This document shows positions 36,945 to 49,329 of a stretch of 64,000 nucleotides of DNA, piece by piece. The stretch's first letter is position 1. The number at the start of each line of letters is the position of its first letter. The DNA is from Stichopus chloronotus (taxonomy: Eukaryota; Echinodermata; Holothuroidea; Aspidochirotida; Stichopodidae): the NCBI GenBank assembly GCA_021234535.1, contig CM037842.1, positions 27,744,189 to 27,808,188 on the forward strand. The letters are read 5' to 3'. The position numbers were made by a program, and so were the translations under genes. Under the pieces are notes generated by a model that was not told the DNA's origin, did not search any database, and was given only the letters and a program-made list of their open reading frames with translations.

Positions 36945-37210
36945 CAGCAGGTTCTCCCTCACCTCATATAAACAATTACTGCATTGACCATGTTCTAGCA
37001 GTTGGCAATTGTACCCCTGCACATCCGGTTACCGTCCTTCCATAATTGTCAGCCCATGCGTCTCACAGCGAGGAAATTCGTTTGGTTTATATCGCCTTTG
37101 ATCTTCTTGATCGTAACCTTGTTCTTCGTATTTGGACTGTTTTGTCATGTTTCATCTCAAGGAATGCCTTTTCAGGACTTTGGGATGAGTATCCTTTACA
37201 TTTCCGATTA
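36945..37210 (+). mobile_element. F1 terminal segment (leader of the ORF1 remnant)
   Basis: It starts TCCCTCACCTCATATAAACA and keeps the F1 order through CCGTCCTTCCATAATTGTCA to GGGATGAGTATCCTTTAC. The last word matches GGATGAGTATCCTTTACTTG at 5,050 and GGATAAGTATCCTTT on the minus strand at 22,300, so F1 is about 265 bp where complete. Confidence 0.65.
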
Positions 37211-37687
37211 AATTTCCGATCAATTCTTTTTTTTCCCTCATGTATTGTTCTTATAGTGACATGGCTAGAAAGCATATGCAACGTATACTGTTGTGTACCA
37301 CTTTAATACTGCATGTATGTGTAGATACTGGTTAGGTACCGACTCTGCTCTGTTGTTTTGATAGTTGTTTGTGTCGCTGCATACTGTGTACATAATTTAG
37401 CACTTACTTTATTGTCACATTGTTGCAGGTAGATTTGAAACGAGTTTCGTCCTAGATAGTCCTCGTGTTTACTTTATTTTGCGTGTAGGATTTTGTGAAT
37501 TTCTTTATTCGTTGCCTCAACATTCTCCAGAGAGGAAGATATCTTCCCTTGGAGTGCATGTTGTGCCAGAATAGTTCACAGTTACTTCATAGCTTTTCGC
37601 CGCCTCCCAACGGTTTTTTGCTGCCTTTCATGTTTCTTTGGTGCTCCTGATGTACTGTACTCCTCCTCAATAGTCAGGTTTACCGAT

Positions 37688-37842
37688 ATGGAGCGGAATC
37701 CTGACATCTGTTCGTCGTGCAAACGTTTTCGTCCCTTCAAATCATGGGCTTCTCACAAACTGTGATTGAACTGTCGCCCTTGCAGAGAAACTCGTCGGCG
37801 CTCGATCGGTTTCGGGTTTGGCGGTGTCGGCATACTCAAGTT
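37688..37842 (+). pseudogene. Retroelement ORF1 N-terminus with Cys motif and nonsense codon
   Basis: ATG 37,688 opens MERNPDICSSCKRFRPFKSW and continues ASHKL to TGA at 37,763-37,765. Reading on in the same frame gives LNCRPCRETRRRSIGFGFG. The C-x2-C ... C-x2-C spacing looks like a small zinc-binding head. The TGA may be a mutated TGT/TGC. It lies about 480 bp downstream of an F1 terminal segment, which may be its leader. From about 37,850 to 38,570 the sequence is AT-rich and non-coding (intron or insertion). Confidence 0.45.
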
Positions 37843-38574
37843 GGTACCAGGTATTACCGGAACTGCTTTTACTCAGTTCCAATTTAAATTTGTCAATTAC
37901 TATAACAGGTGCTATCCAGGCACAGTATCTTTACAAATCCATCATGTAAAACGATAAGTTTTAAGCTATTTTTAGGTGTTAGGATCACTCTGTATCAACC
38001 ATGTAAGGTTTTGCAGTATCATTTACGACACTATTCTGTGGCTGTCTCAACTACTGTAGCACAGTAACATCATAGCCTAGAGGTGATTAAAGTTATTATA
38101 AGGTTGGGAATGAAGCTAGGAGATGTCGGCCTACATAATTTCGTAACTTTTCACCAACAGGCTTGATACGTGCAGTACATCAATATTTTTCTAAAATTTG
38201 TTTTTCAGTATTTCCCTGCTTTTATGAGTAGACATTTTCAGTTATTGTGGCAATGTAAGCTACTATTGCGATCAGAATTCACTTTGCAGACAGATTGAAT
38301 TTGCAGGCCTTAGCTTACATTTTTCCAAGTGATATGGAAGGTAGGACAGATGGAGCATAGCATCTTGTAGAAACATGTTAACATTTTTTTTGCTTTTAAC
38401 CTAATAAATATCGAGTGTGCATAACAAATAAGGCCGAGTTTAACAACATGAATAATTTTCTTCAACTTTTACCAAAGATCGAAGGTGGATGGGTGATGTT
38501 GGGTACATATTGGAGTGACTCAGTTCATGACCTATTTTCCAAGTTGAACATGTTAGAAATGCAAGTGTGCACGA

Positions 38575-39375
38575 GGGACTGTACCGGCACTAGTACCGAT
38601 ACCGATGTTATCAGTATCAGTATGGTATCAGTACCAGTAGCAGTTCTTACTGGTATTGCACAACCGTAGCTCGGTTTGCCAGCCGTGGCCGCCAGAATGA
38701 TGGTCTTCGTTCCGTGGTTGGCTAGAGGAGAAACACTGCTAATGGCTCCAATGAAAGAGCCTACCAGAAGAGCCTGCCGAAAAAGTCTAAGAGGAAGACG
38801 GCGAACCTGAAAGGAGCTAGATTTGCTAAGGGAAGCGAGTCATCTATATGAAACAGCACAAGTACTCAACCTAGTACTTCCAGGGCCACCATAAGAGAGG
38901 GAGTAAATCTCACTCATGGTAGCCAGGCTGCCATAGCAGATGGCAGTTAGCCTACCAACCATCACCAGGCAGCCATGAGAGACGGTGACAGTCCTGCACC
39001 CCGACCCCAGGTAGCCATGGGATGATGGCAGAAAGCCCTGCACTTAGGCCCCAGACAGTCATAGGAGATGGCAGCTCCCAACTCTGAGTCCCTTAATACC
39101 AGGTCTCAATGGAACTCAATTGAAGGTATTTCCCCAGTAACCGTCCCTCAGGTGCTTTTGTGTGGCAGGGACGAAGCTGTGAATGAATAGCCAACTCCCC
39201 CTCGGGCTTGGAGTTCATTGGCCACATCGCCTTCCTCAGGGGTCCTGATTACCGGCGCAAACGTTCCCGTACTAACCATCTGGACCAAGTCGGGGTGCTG
39301 GAGCAGGTTTGGGGACATGCTCAATTCCCAGCTTTTTGGTTCCTCGCATCAGCTGAGGAACCTAGAGTATGCAGT
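38575..39375 (+). pseudogene. Retroelement ORF1-like (gag-type) remnant
   Basis: This GC-richer block stands out from its neighbours. Open pieces lie in shifting frames: AYQKSLPKKSKRKTANLKGA (about 38,757-38,816) is very basic, and a C-terminal piece has PDYRRKRSRTNHLDQVGVLE and WGHAQFPAFWFLASAEEP (39,241-39,370). The basic, low-complexity N-terminal part and the position downstream of 37,688 suggest an ORF1/gag of the same element, possibly DIRS-type. I see no catalytic domain. In-frame stops show it is decayed. Confidence 0.4.
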
Positions 39376-39389
39376 TAGTTTGGCATGCG

Positions 39390-39599
39390 TTTGTGTATGT
39401 GTGCACGTGTATGTGTTCACATGTGTAGTATGTGTTTGTGACCATTGGTTAGGTCTACATGCTTTAACTCAATGGGGAAAAGTCAGATAAAGTCAAACTT
39501 GGTATGTATGCTTGCCATATTGAGAAGATATGCCCTATTGTTTTAGGTCACCACACTTTGAAAAGTTCACATCTCAAAAGAAGCAATAAACACAATTCC
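39390..39599 (+). repeat. Single S2 unit with TG-rich leader
   Basis: A TGTGTATGTGTGCACGTG-like run (39,390-39,440) leads into GTCAAACTTGGTATGTATGC, TTGCCATATTGAGAAGATAT, GCCCTATTGTTTTAGGTCAC and CACATCTCAAAAGAAG. This is one S2 unit in + orientation. Confidence 0.65.
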
Positions 39600-41609
39600 A
39601 ATAGATTTTCATTCTGTGTTTCAATCTGCAAGGTTTGAATAAAGCCAATTTTTTTCTAGATGCATGTCACACGACCTTTAAATGTAATTCTTTTACTTCA
39701 GGCCCTTCAAAATCCTGAATTGATAGCCCTCCTTTGGGTGTCAGAGATATTGCTGTTTGAAGAAAACCAGCTTTGGTCAAGAAAGATTACCAGTTACAGT
39801 ACCCTCAAGGCTTACATTAATCACTGCAAAAGTCTTTGTTGGTCTTTCAAACAAAAGTGCTTGTTTACACTCAAAATTTAACACCAGTGAAAAAAATAAG
39901 CTTGAGTTTAAGTTAGATTTAGCAGAAAATGTGAGAATAAAGGTGGCAACCCTTAAAATATTGTAGTGCTCTGTTTAAGAGGGGCGAGATTAGTGCCCCG
40001 TCTTAAGATGGTTGAGGTTACGCAAAGTTACAGCAGAAGTTCATCTGTTATGACATCACAAATCTATCACATTAGACAGTGTACCAGTCTGTAAATGAAT
40101 CTGATTTAAAGTCCCTATTTTTAAGATTACAACGTCATGCTCTTCACCAATGAAGAGAAAAAAATTTTGCTTTATTTTACATATTTTATGAATTTTCAAT
40201 ATTTTTTTTTACTTGTAAATTTCATTAGGGTAATGCTCCTTTTTTTTAAAGCTATACATTTAATTGTTACCTTTGATAACTCCTAAAGAAAGTTTCACCA
40301 AAAACATAATAATATATCTTACAAAATTCAGGAAATGGATTAATTTTAGTAAATATTGGAACTGCCAGCTTGAAGCTTGAATCAACCATTCGTGATGTAC
40401 AGCAGAAGTTCCCATAAATCTAGTTTGTCTGTTGTGGCCATTTGATGTATGTAGTCTGATTGAAGACAGTCATGACAGTCAAAATTGTGTCTTCAAAATT
40501 CAGGTCAAAACCAGGCTGAAGAACCTTTTGTCAAAAGGTTGTGTGACATATTAGTGACATTTTGCAATATGGGCTGTAGAAATATTGAAAGTAGCCACAA
40601 ATGCCATCAATGTCCATCGAATATTGACCATTTTACAGGCATATGTCTGTCATAGTCATGCAACCTGAATAAACATTGGCTCAGTATGCAAATTTATGGC
40701 ACTCGAATGATGTGTCTAATATTAAGCCAAGTTGTTTACAATAACCCTTATTCCTAAGACAGTTGGCAATTTTGAATGTTTCGGAAGCTTGCATGTTCTT
40801 CTTCTCAAATGTTAGTATCGTTTGTCAATGCAAAACTCAGAAATAAGGTATATAAGAGGTAACATATGGGTGTTTCCATAAATAGGGAACCCGACTTGTG
40901 ACATGCATCACCTAAAATTTCAAAACGACTTAAGCCGATAATTATGTGCGTATAATAACTACTAGCTAAATGTATTAAGTGAAAAAACAAATTTATCATC
41001 ATAGCTTAACCTGTTTTGATGATCAACATATATGTTCCAACATAACTGAAGGCACCAAATTCCTGATGTAAATTGGATGCCAAATCCAAACTTTGTGATG
41101 AGTAATGGAAAATGCATTGTATGAAAAGTTTGTGTGATTTACTTCACTCCTCAATTACCTGTCCCCCCACTAGCAAATGCACAAACAAATTATTGTTGAC
41201 TAACAAATAACTGCATTTCTATCTGTGAGAAACTTATTCCTTGAAACAAAGGCTACTGTCCTTCCTTATTTTGAATAATCTATCATTCTATGTCCACAAA
41301 ACATTGGTTTTACAAATTATGTGTTTGTTTTTTGTATAACGAACAACTTGTTTCCCTTTAATGAAGATGAGGTTTGGGCAGAAGTGTTTTTGTGGATGGT
41401 TATATATAAGAAATAAGTTGATTATATAAGAAATAAGTTGCATTAAGCTGACTTTAGTTGGCAAAGGAACTGTCAATCAAGGCCTGTAAGTTGGTACAAT
41501 AAAGGGATGAGACGATGGCCAAGTCTCGCATGTTACCAACTTGTAGGGTCAAGACGGCTTATGACCCTGTAAAAGTTAATGTAATGCAATTTATTCTTTC
41601 TCTACAAAC
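39600..41609. other. No gene recognised
   Basis: AT-rich intergenic or intronic sequence. Open frames are all 73 codons or shorter and overlap in two frames. No repeat recurs elsewhere in the window. Confidence 0.5.
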
Positions 41610-41940
41610 CCACAGTGATGAAAAAAAGTGACATCGTCCAACACATATTGATTAAAAAGCACAAAAATAGAGGGACTGATAGCAAGTTGAAATACTTGTC
41701 ATGGTGATCCAAGTGACAACCGGTAGTAGAGTAAGAAATTTGGTTTCCAAACCCCCATCTCTTGTTTGCAATGCTTTTCATTTCCTACCAACCAAAGTGG
41801 TAGAAAAGTGACATTTTCTGACAAATACTGATCAATATGCACTGCAAAAAAGGTGATTTGTATCAATTTGAAGTACTAGCCATGGTAAACCCAAGTGACA
41901 ACCGAAGGGAGAGCCAGAAATCTGATGATTTTTGGACCAC
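41610..41940 (+). repeat. Tandem duplication, two ~195-bp copies
   Basis: AAAAAAGTGACATCGTCCAA ... CATGGTGATCCAAGTGACAA is repeated as AGAAAAGTGACATTTTCTGA ... CATGGTAAACCCAAGTGACA. Both copies are AT-rich with no coding potential. Confidence 0.6.
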
Positions 41941-41944
41941 CATC

Positions 41945-42600
41945 ATTTGGTTTTAGCTTACAACCAGCATGCTGTTCTGAGAGCTCTAGATTGTGATCAT
42001 GTGGCGTCACTCTATCCTTACCAATCTGTCCACAATTGTTCAAAATGCTTCTCTTCCTACATGATATCATGGATTCATCTAAAACTTAGGCACAGGGTTT
42101 ATCGGTTGGTGGACCATATAGGATGTTTAGAAATTACTGGTTTAAGCTCCCATGTGGGCCCTTTGGCACATTTTATGAAATACTACAAAATGCTTCTCGT
42201 GCTGATTTTCGTACAGTGGTGATGGTTTGTCACAATGATGCTTTGTTAGGATGTTCGGGGATTTTTAGTCCAACACCCTATGTGGCCCCAATGGCTCATT
42301 ATGTGAAATTCTGTTTGAAATGCTGATTCTCCCAGTTGCTTCTGGATTTTTATTTAACTTAGACACAATGTTCCTTGAATGGTAGCATGTTGTTTGTATA
42401 AAAAAAACAAAACCTCTGTCCAATGTCCCATGTGGGCCCTACATATTCTCTTGTACAATGTTGATGGTTTGTCATAATGATACTCTGCTAGTAGTTATCT
42501 TAGGGTGCACACGAATTTGTGGTCTATGGTTCCATGTCGACCCTTTGGTCCATTTTATAAAATTATGCAAATTGCTTCGCCTTTTACTTTGAAAGTGCCA
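41945..42600 (+). repeat. S1 array, 5' end and about three divergent units
   Basis: It begins TTAGCTTACAACCAGCATGC, matching the S1 5' hairpin at 5,299 (here less symmetric). GATCATGTGGCGTCACTCTA follows, then units with CCCATGTGGGCCCTTTGG. The DNA transposons at 42.6-44.5 kb separate it from its 3' end. Confidence 0.7.
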
Positions 42601-42603
42601 GTT

Positions 42604-42977
42604 TTAAAGGCTCATTGAGTTGTTTTGTGAAATTCACTCAATTTTTCTAAACCGGTCAAGTTTTCTTCACATGCTAATGACAAACAGTCAAACTAAAAGG
42701 ATCCCAAAGTTTTACATACGCTGGAACATTAATGAGTGAGTAACCAACGATTAAATTTGGTTTTTGAAACTTTGTGACCAGACATTTTCACATTAGTGCA
42801 TTCACATGCACACAATCAGAGCAAGTAACGGTCAAAAATTCGAAAAAAATGACAGTTTTCATATACATATTGGATGTGAAACTTGATTAATTATGCTAAT
42901 TGTGAGTATTGTCGTGTGTTTGTATACTTTAAAATCATGGCAATCTTTACTGATATCAACTCAATGAGCCCCTTTAA
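42604..42977. mobile_element. 374-bp TTAA-flanked MITE
   Basis: TTAA at 42,604 and at 42,974 flank inverted ends AAGG(GG)CTCATTGAGTTG and CAACTCAATGAGCCCCT. The left end lacks two G. The interior is AT-rich and non-coding. It interrupts an S1 array. Confidence 0.75.
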
Positions 42978-43046
42978 CTGTCATCCGCATCTCAAATATC
43001 CCTATCGTGCATGAATGATCATTGGTCAATGGGACAGGGTCAGTGA

Positions 43047-44152
43047 GGGCGCTTTTACACTAGATCCTGATCAGATCCGCTGATGTTATCAGGAGATCAT
43101 CTCCGGGGAGGGGGGGTAATGATAGGAATTGATCCTGATGCATTTACACCTGGGTCGCACTCTGATCCTTCCATGATTTGATACCAAAAGTACAAAATTT
43201 GTTTGAAAATTCATGTGCTACACACAAACACAGATCTATCATCTGGTAGGGAAGAGCCATAAAAGAGCTTCTTTGTTATACTTCTCGATATTTTTGGGTA
43301 ATTTTGACCATGCCAGACCCAGTTGCAAGTATGCAATGCACTGCAGCGTGAGTAGTATATGCATGTGAGTTGTAACTAGTACACTGTTCATGCATTACAG
43401 AACAGCAAATCAATTTATTCAAATGCTATTTAGACTACATGATTGTATGATGGCATTTATTGCTATTATTTTCACTACTCTAGATTGATCAGGATCAATG
43501 TGTGCTGTTTATGAAGAAGATTAAAGAGAAGACTTGTGCTAGGAAGACGTCAATTCAGTATAATTGTTTCAGAGGTTTGAAACATTTCTTATTACTGCCG
43601 TCAAGAAAGACAAAAAGTGCAAAGTGCAAATTTGGACCACATGCTTCGACATTTGAACAAACAATCGTAGGAAACAACAATATGTAACAAACTTTCAATA
43701 ACATGTCGACACTTATGTGGCAGTTAGAAAAATATGTACTTGGTTGAGGCAAAATGTTGACTTTGCAAAATGTAAATTGGTACTGTTGTACAACTACTAG
43801 CCTAACATTATACCAGAAATAAGTGTATTAACATTATTTCAGAAATGAGTGCATCAAAAACTTACCGACAATGAGATTGTCTGTCCCAAACATATACAAA
43901 TTTCACATTAGCCAAATATTTTCCAAATTGTAAAGGACAGAGGTCACCAGATATCTCGTGTCGCAATTGATGGCATAGCGTTTACACTGCAATAATTGAT
44001 CTCGATGTCGAGATCAGATCCTGGTCTCTGCCAGCATCAAAATCGGAGCATCTGATCGGGATCTGAACTGTGTTTACACTACAGATGTGATCTCGACCTC
44101 GGGATCTGATCCTGATGTCGAGATCTGAACTGGATCTTGTGTAAAAGCACCC
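43047..44152. mobile_element. 1.1-kb GATC-rich DNA element with ~22-bp inverted ends
   Basis: The left end AGGGCGCTTTTACACTAGAT and the reverse complement of the right end AGGGTGCTTTTACACAAGAT match at most positions. Subterminal regions are dense in GATC palindromes (CAGATCCTGATC, GTCGAGATCAGATCC, GATCTCGATGTCGAGATC). No target duplication or transposase was found, so it is a non-autonomous or decayed element. Confidence 0.6.
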
Positions 44153-44210
44153 TTTGTGTACTGACTGTAACTCTGTATTGCCCTCAGGTACGTTGACCAG
44201 CATATGGGAA

Positions 44211-44530
44211 TTAAAGGGGCACTTTGAGTTGTTTCGTGAACTTCAGTTGGTTTTCACAAACCTGTCAATTTTGTGTCAAGTTTCTAGTGACAGATCAATG
44301 GTCGACTAAGAGGGTCCCCATTATGAGTCACAAAGAAATGACCACTCATGAGTGATTAGTTAATGATTCAAATTGGTTTTGGACAACTTGTAACCATTCA
44401 CTGTTCCACATTAGTGCCAATTCATATAGCCACACTCAGTGCAAACTATTAAGAAAAATTTCATAATAATTGGATGTGAATAGTGATGCTAATTATGAGC
44501 ATTGTTATGTGGGGAGTACCCATCAAATAT
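44211..44530 (+). mobile_element. TTAA-flanked MITE, second copy (right end eroded)
   Basis: It starts TTAAAGGGGCACTTTGAGTT and stays colinear with 42,604-42,977 (ACATTAGTGCCAATTCATAT; TTGGATGTGAATAGTGATGC; GAGCATTGTTATGTGG). The right inverted repeat is lost where S1 sequence resumes. Confidence 0.65.
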
Positions 44531-44554
44531 TTACAAATAATTTATTGACATAGG

Positions 44555-44740
44555 TCAAACTTCTGCACTGTTGGTGCTCTTGTTTCAGAAATTCTGAAAA
44601 TTAGTGCAGTCCTACAGATTCTCTTGTACAATGATGATGATTTTGTATAATGATACTCAGTTAGTGGTTCCTATGATTTGACATAGTGATACATAAATGG
44701 TACCTCCAGAGCGTTGAGGTATGAACTTCTGCACCATCCG
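44555..44740 (+). repeat. S1-family 3' end
   Basis: The S1 words GATTCTCTTGTACAATGATG and AATGATACTCAGTTAGTGG are followed by the terminal hairpin word GAACTTCTGCACCATCCGTG. This continues the S1 copy interrupted at about 42,600. Confidence 0.65.
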
Positions 44741-44749
44741 TGATTTATT

Positions 44750-47700
44750 TTTTTTTTTTGTGAGACAAGCAGCAAAATGGTCACTTTCTTCTCTTAATAT
44801 TACAGACTGCATCTATGTAGGTGAAACTTTGAAAATTGTGGTAGTGAATTGCACATTACACTGCGAACGTTAAATCGAAATAAAAGAAATGCTGCACTTG
44901 CCGCAACTCAAGTTAGTTGCAAAGGATGGAAGGAATGAATCAGTAGGGAGTAATGAATAAAGAGAAATGAATAAGTAAATGAATGAATAAGGAGTCACAA
45001 ATGAATCAATAATGTCCAGAAAAACAGAAACTACCGATCGTAAACCTTTAGCAATTTTGTCGATTTCGACAAAAGTAGAGATACGTCAACAACTCTGCGA
45101 AAATGGTGGATAAAACAGCTTTGCTATCATCAAACGACACCTGTCGGAGGGGTCTCATTAATGTCGATAAAGTAATTAGGCTTTTTGCACTGACATTGCT
45201 AATCTTTGACTACGCCTTGTGCTCTTGCTAGCTCTGCACGACCACAGTAAGAGTAGCATATCGTTAGCTAGGCCCAGCATTAGTTGATCTGGGCGCTTGT
45301 CACAACTGATTTCAGATGACATCAAAAGTTAGGCCTACTTTGAACAATATTTTATGTCACATTTACTATTCAGACCTAGTAGAACATCGAGACCAGCATT
45401 CATTCCGAGTGATATGCCTAGAAAGGCTTGTGAAAATTGGAGTGTCAGACGAGTGCCATTTCTAGGCCTAAGGTTGGACAACCACTGACAACTCAAGCAC
45501 TTGACATATTATTTATGCTGCTAGGCTGACAGTAACAAGAAGAGCTAACATTAATGTCAGTCCTGCAGCATCTCTGACAGTTGGTAACGTCAGCCATTCT
45601 GATTAACTCATGTGTTCAGTGATGACCTGCTTTGTTCAACATGGTAATGTTCTATAACTTTCCAGTGTATTTTGATCAATATTTGTAAGAAAATGTCGCC
45701 TCTCTACCACTTTTTGTTCGTAGAAAACTAGCATATTTCCTTAGCCTAATGACTACAGTAGCTGCTATCCATAAACCATCATCTCCACTCTAAAGTTGTT
45801 AATTGAAGGACTTGTCTTTCGCCTTGCGCATTACCAACTGTAGGGTCATTTCGGTTTATTTACCATGGTTTCTTGAGTAGGCTAGCCCTAGGCCTATGTA
45901 GGCCACGGTGTCACCACGCTGTCATCTTATGCTCAGTGTTGACGCCTGGGTGGAAATTGGGTAAAGGACTGATGTTGCCTAGCAACTAACCACAGTCTCA
46001 AGTCAGTGTGTTGCTAGTGCTTTTGCATGTTAATGAGGTGTTTTGCTAATGTTTTTCGTGCTAACTAGATAAACTGCCTGTTGTTGAAAAATAACTGGTG
46101 GTCAATGTACACCTTACCATGCATGACCAATCACAAGGCTGGAATGCAAATAAGGGATAGTTCTGGGTTGCTCAAATTTGTTCTTTTTTGCAAAGTTTCC
46201 GCTCATATGAAGTTAATCACGGAAGCTTGACTATAGATCCTTGTTTAGGAGTCAATGCATGGCGTTGCTTATAGTGCCATGAAACAATTGCCCGGCTTAA
46301 TCTTCAACGCTTGAATATATTAAGCTTCACACTATTATCTGTAAGCAGCCATTATCTCTCTAGATTTACAAAAAAAAAAAAATTGAAAAAACTGGCTGCA
46401 GGTATAGTTTACAGTTAGAGATTTTGCATTCAAGGGAGTTGTGCCCCACTCCACCCCTGTGGCTATGGTTTGGGCTGTATGTACATGTGAAGACTAAACA
46501 AATACGTATGTGAAGACTAAACATGACATGTAAAGTACTGTGGTGGAAAATTTGACTTTCATAGCACTCAGCAGTGATGTATGCTAGAGTAACTGAGATT
46601 GCTGCTTCAAGGTCACTGTTGCCATGGAGATCAAGAAGTAGGTGCTTGTTTTTGTTGTCATAATTAGCATAACTGCAGAGCTGTACTTGTTCAGCTAAAT
46701 ATCTTGTAATGCTTTGGTTTTGAAGAGTGTATTTGCTATTCATTGGATTTTTGAGGTACTGAGGACTGAAGTTTTGTCTCGTTGAGGGATTTCTCAAGGA
46801 AATTAGTCAACTTCAAGGAGGTTTTTTTTTGGCCTAGAGGTGTACCATTGACAAAATAATTGTCATGATGGATAGTCACAACATTTAACAAGAATGAATG
46901 ATCATGTACGGTGTTGATAATACACGGTATCTCTTATATGGTATGGTCAAAGTGTATAAACATTGTCAGATTACAAGGATCAGGTTACAAGGATCATGTT
47001 GTAAGACCGCTTCATTAGTCTTGTACCTTAATATATAGTCCCAAGGTTATTTAGATTACATACGTGATTGTCACGGAAATGTCCGGACTGGGTTTGTAAT
47101 AGGTGATAATGATGGAGCGATAAGAAAATACACACACAAATGGTTCTTTCTTTTTTTTTTTAAATGAAAAAAAATATATATTAGACTTTTAGTCCTATAC
47201 CACTTTCTTTGAAAGTAGGAATATTTTTGTCATTACTATAAGCATTGCAAATAACAAAAACCAATACGATAGCAACAATAATAAAAAGGAATAACGGTAG
47301 CACTCTTGCTCAACGCATACTGAGACTCTAACTTAGAACGGTAAAAATCAATGGTACAAATTAATTTCACACTTCCTAAATGTTCCTAACATACGGTACG
47401 TTTAGATGAAAGTGTTCGTGACCCCCAAGCATATAACGATGTACGGAATAAATTTCCAGTATCACTATTGCCCGAACAAAAAGTATTTCGACCAGCCTCG
47501 AACATCAGCGATACTCTCAGATAATACCAGTCGGTTGAATAAAGGGTAGATAGACACGAGTTGCCCTCATAGCTTAAGAATTATTGTGGAATACTTGTCC
47601 GTGGCGGTTATCCTGAGTTGCACCAGATCTGCCGGTAAACGCCCTCTGAGTTTAGGTAAACCCCAAATTGAAAAGCCTGAAAACCAACAGTAAATATACT

Positions 47701-48249
47701 GAATATACTGAATAATTAACAGGGTGTCAGAATTCTACACAACACATTTTAGAAGATGCAGTTTCCACAATACGGGTTATCGTATGTCTTCACAACTTAA
47801 TTTTAAAGAGTATGATGAAAATATATCTTACCATTTACAATGGCTTTTCCACTCTTAAGTGGCCGGCACCAACACTGCACTTCGTACACTGCCTTCACAG
47901 TCTCCTCCTTCGATACACCTTAAATTTTACATTAACAAGGGACTCTTCAACTAGCCCAAACTTGCCATGTGGGTGATAGAGGCAGACGGAGCATACAGAC
48001 CAGCAGTAACTAACTAGTGGAGCACACGGCTACTGGAATGATGACAATAACGTAAATACAACGAAAGAGGGTCCGCCCTAACTAGCGCAACAGGCTTATA
48101 TATATATATATATATAGCCTCCAAATATTTAGTGAATTGCATCCAGAATAAATGGAATTTCCCTGGTAGCCAGTGTCTTTGTCCCTCTCAATCCCACTTT
48201 GAAGAGACCTCTTAACTCCCATATTCTCCTAACAATTGGGGTGGCATGC
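44750..48249. other. No gene recognised; TA repeat and A/T runs
   Basis: AT-rich. It contains GAATGAATAA-type short repeats (44,930-45,010), poly-A at 46,370 and a TA run at 48,100-48,116. A 143-codon minus frame at 46,366-46,797 has no recognisable domain. Around 45,650-45,850 words shared with 41.5-41.9 kb (TACCAACT.GTAGGGTCA; TGATCAATAT) hint at a further dispersed repeat. The 47.4-48.1 kb stretch has more CpG than its neighbours and could be an old element, but I found no ends. Confidence 0.4.
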
Positions 48250-48725
48250 CGAGAAGTGAAAATATTCCTGTCCCGCGACCGGTGAATAATGTCACTTGTG
48301 ACAATGATTGTTGGTGTCATGATGGTGCCAGTCCTGGTGCCATCCAGTGATTGCTAGTGATGTTGTCATAATGCTGTGTGCCATTGCAGTAACTTGCTGG
48401 TGCCACCACGGTGTTATAAGCTGATGCCATTGTGTTTATTTTTACGTTCAATCTTTGCTGCAAAGCGACCTATTCTTAGGTAACAAACCAAGATATGCAT
48501 ATCAGTATATATTTTTATGAAAGAAAAAAATGGGGGAGGCATTGTACCCCCTTTTTTGTGGAAATTGGTGGCAAAGTACTCCTTCCTTCTTCCACTTTGT
48601 GGCCAGAATCGCTGGATGTATGTGTTGCCTTCTCAGTGGTATACTTCGCTGGTGCCATTGGCTGGTGTTTGGCTGTATTTTGCTGGTGTCACTGCTCGGT
48701 GTCATTGCCGGTAGATTTCAAGTTC
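48250..48725 (+). repeat. Degenerate minisatellite of GCTGGTGCCATTG-like words
   Basis: Short variants (TTGGTGTCATGATGG, CCTGGTGCCATCC, GCTGGTGCCACCACGG, GCTGGTGCCATTGGC, GCTGGTGTCACTGC) recur at irregular spacing. An F1 fragment (TACTCCCTCACCTCATATAA) follows at 48,732. The 152-codon + frame at 48,530-48,988 spans both repeats and is not a gene. Confidence 0.55.
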
Positions 48726-49074
48726 ACAGCGTCTACTCCCTCACCTCATATAATCTATATATTGTTACCTTAGTGGCCTTGGTCCTTGAAAGATTGCCTT
48801 TCACTGAAAAACTGTACCAACATGTGAAAGGAAGGATGTTAAAAAGAACGATCGCAGATTGCAAGATGCAAAAGCACAAGATTTCATTGCTGCAAGTCAC
48901 AAGGCCAAATGGGTGCAACGTGTCTGGAAAAACTGTTGTACAATGTACTGTGTCTGTGTATAATACATGCATGTGTTGTACATGTTAGTTCAGGTGGTAG
49001 ACATGTACTTACCCATTTGCTTATGCAAATGCAACTTATGTTACTCTGCTTCAAGAGCACCTGAAATTCACAAT

Positions 49075-49325
49075 GTAGACATATACTTTCCACTCTTGCT
49101 TACTCATGCATTAAGTTTGACCTAGCTCAAAGTGCAATTGAAATCTGTTCTGGCACTGCACCCTCTAAGCCTAAGCCCATCGCCCAGCCCTGTGAGGGCG
49201 AGCCAAGGCTTAGAGGGCACGGTGTCAGAAAAGATTTTGATTACAATTTGAGCTAGGTCAAACTTAATGCATTAGTGAAGCAACCAGTAAGTATAGTCAC
49301 TCATACCCACACCAGTGACTTTTGC
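49075..49325. mobile_element. F2 foldback element
   Basis: This is a long imperfect palindrome centred near 49,190. TAAGTTTGACCTAGCTCAAA pairs with TTTGAGCTAGGTCAAACTTA, and GGCACTGCACCCTCTAAGCC with GGCTTAGAGGGCACGGTGTC. The right end has CAGTAAGTATAGTCAC and the ACCCACACCAGTGACTTTTG terminal stem-loop variant. Confidence 0.8.
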
Positions 49326-49329
49326 ATAA

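Noticed and set aside
46366..46797. 143-codon minus frame
   Set aside because: No recognisable motif, and it ends in a poly-A/T-derived FFFL run. Consistent with chance in AT-rich DNA.
47390..48120. Possible LTR retrotransposon terminal repeat
   Set aside because: More CpG than neighbours, but no second copy, TG...CA ends, primer-binding site or polypurine tract found.
48530..48988. 152-codon + frame, the longest in the window
   Set aside because: It spans a minisatellite and an F1 fragment. No domain, and overlapping frames of similar length exist on both strands.
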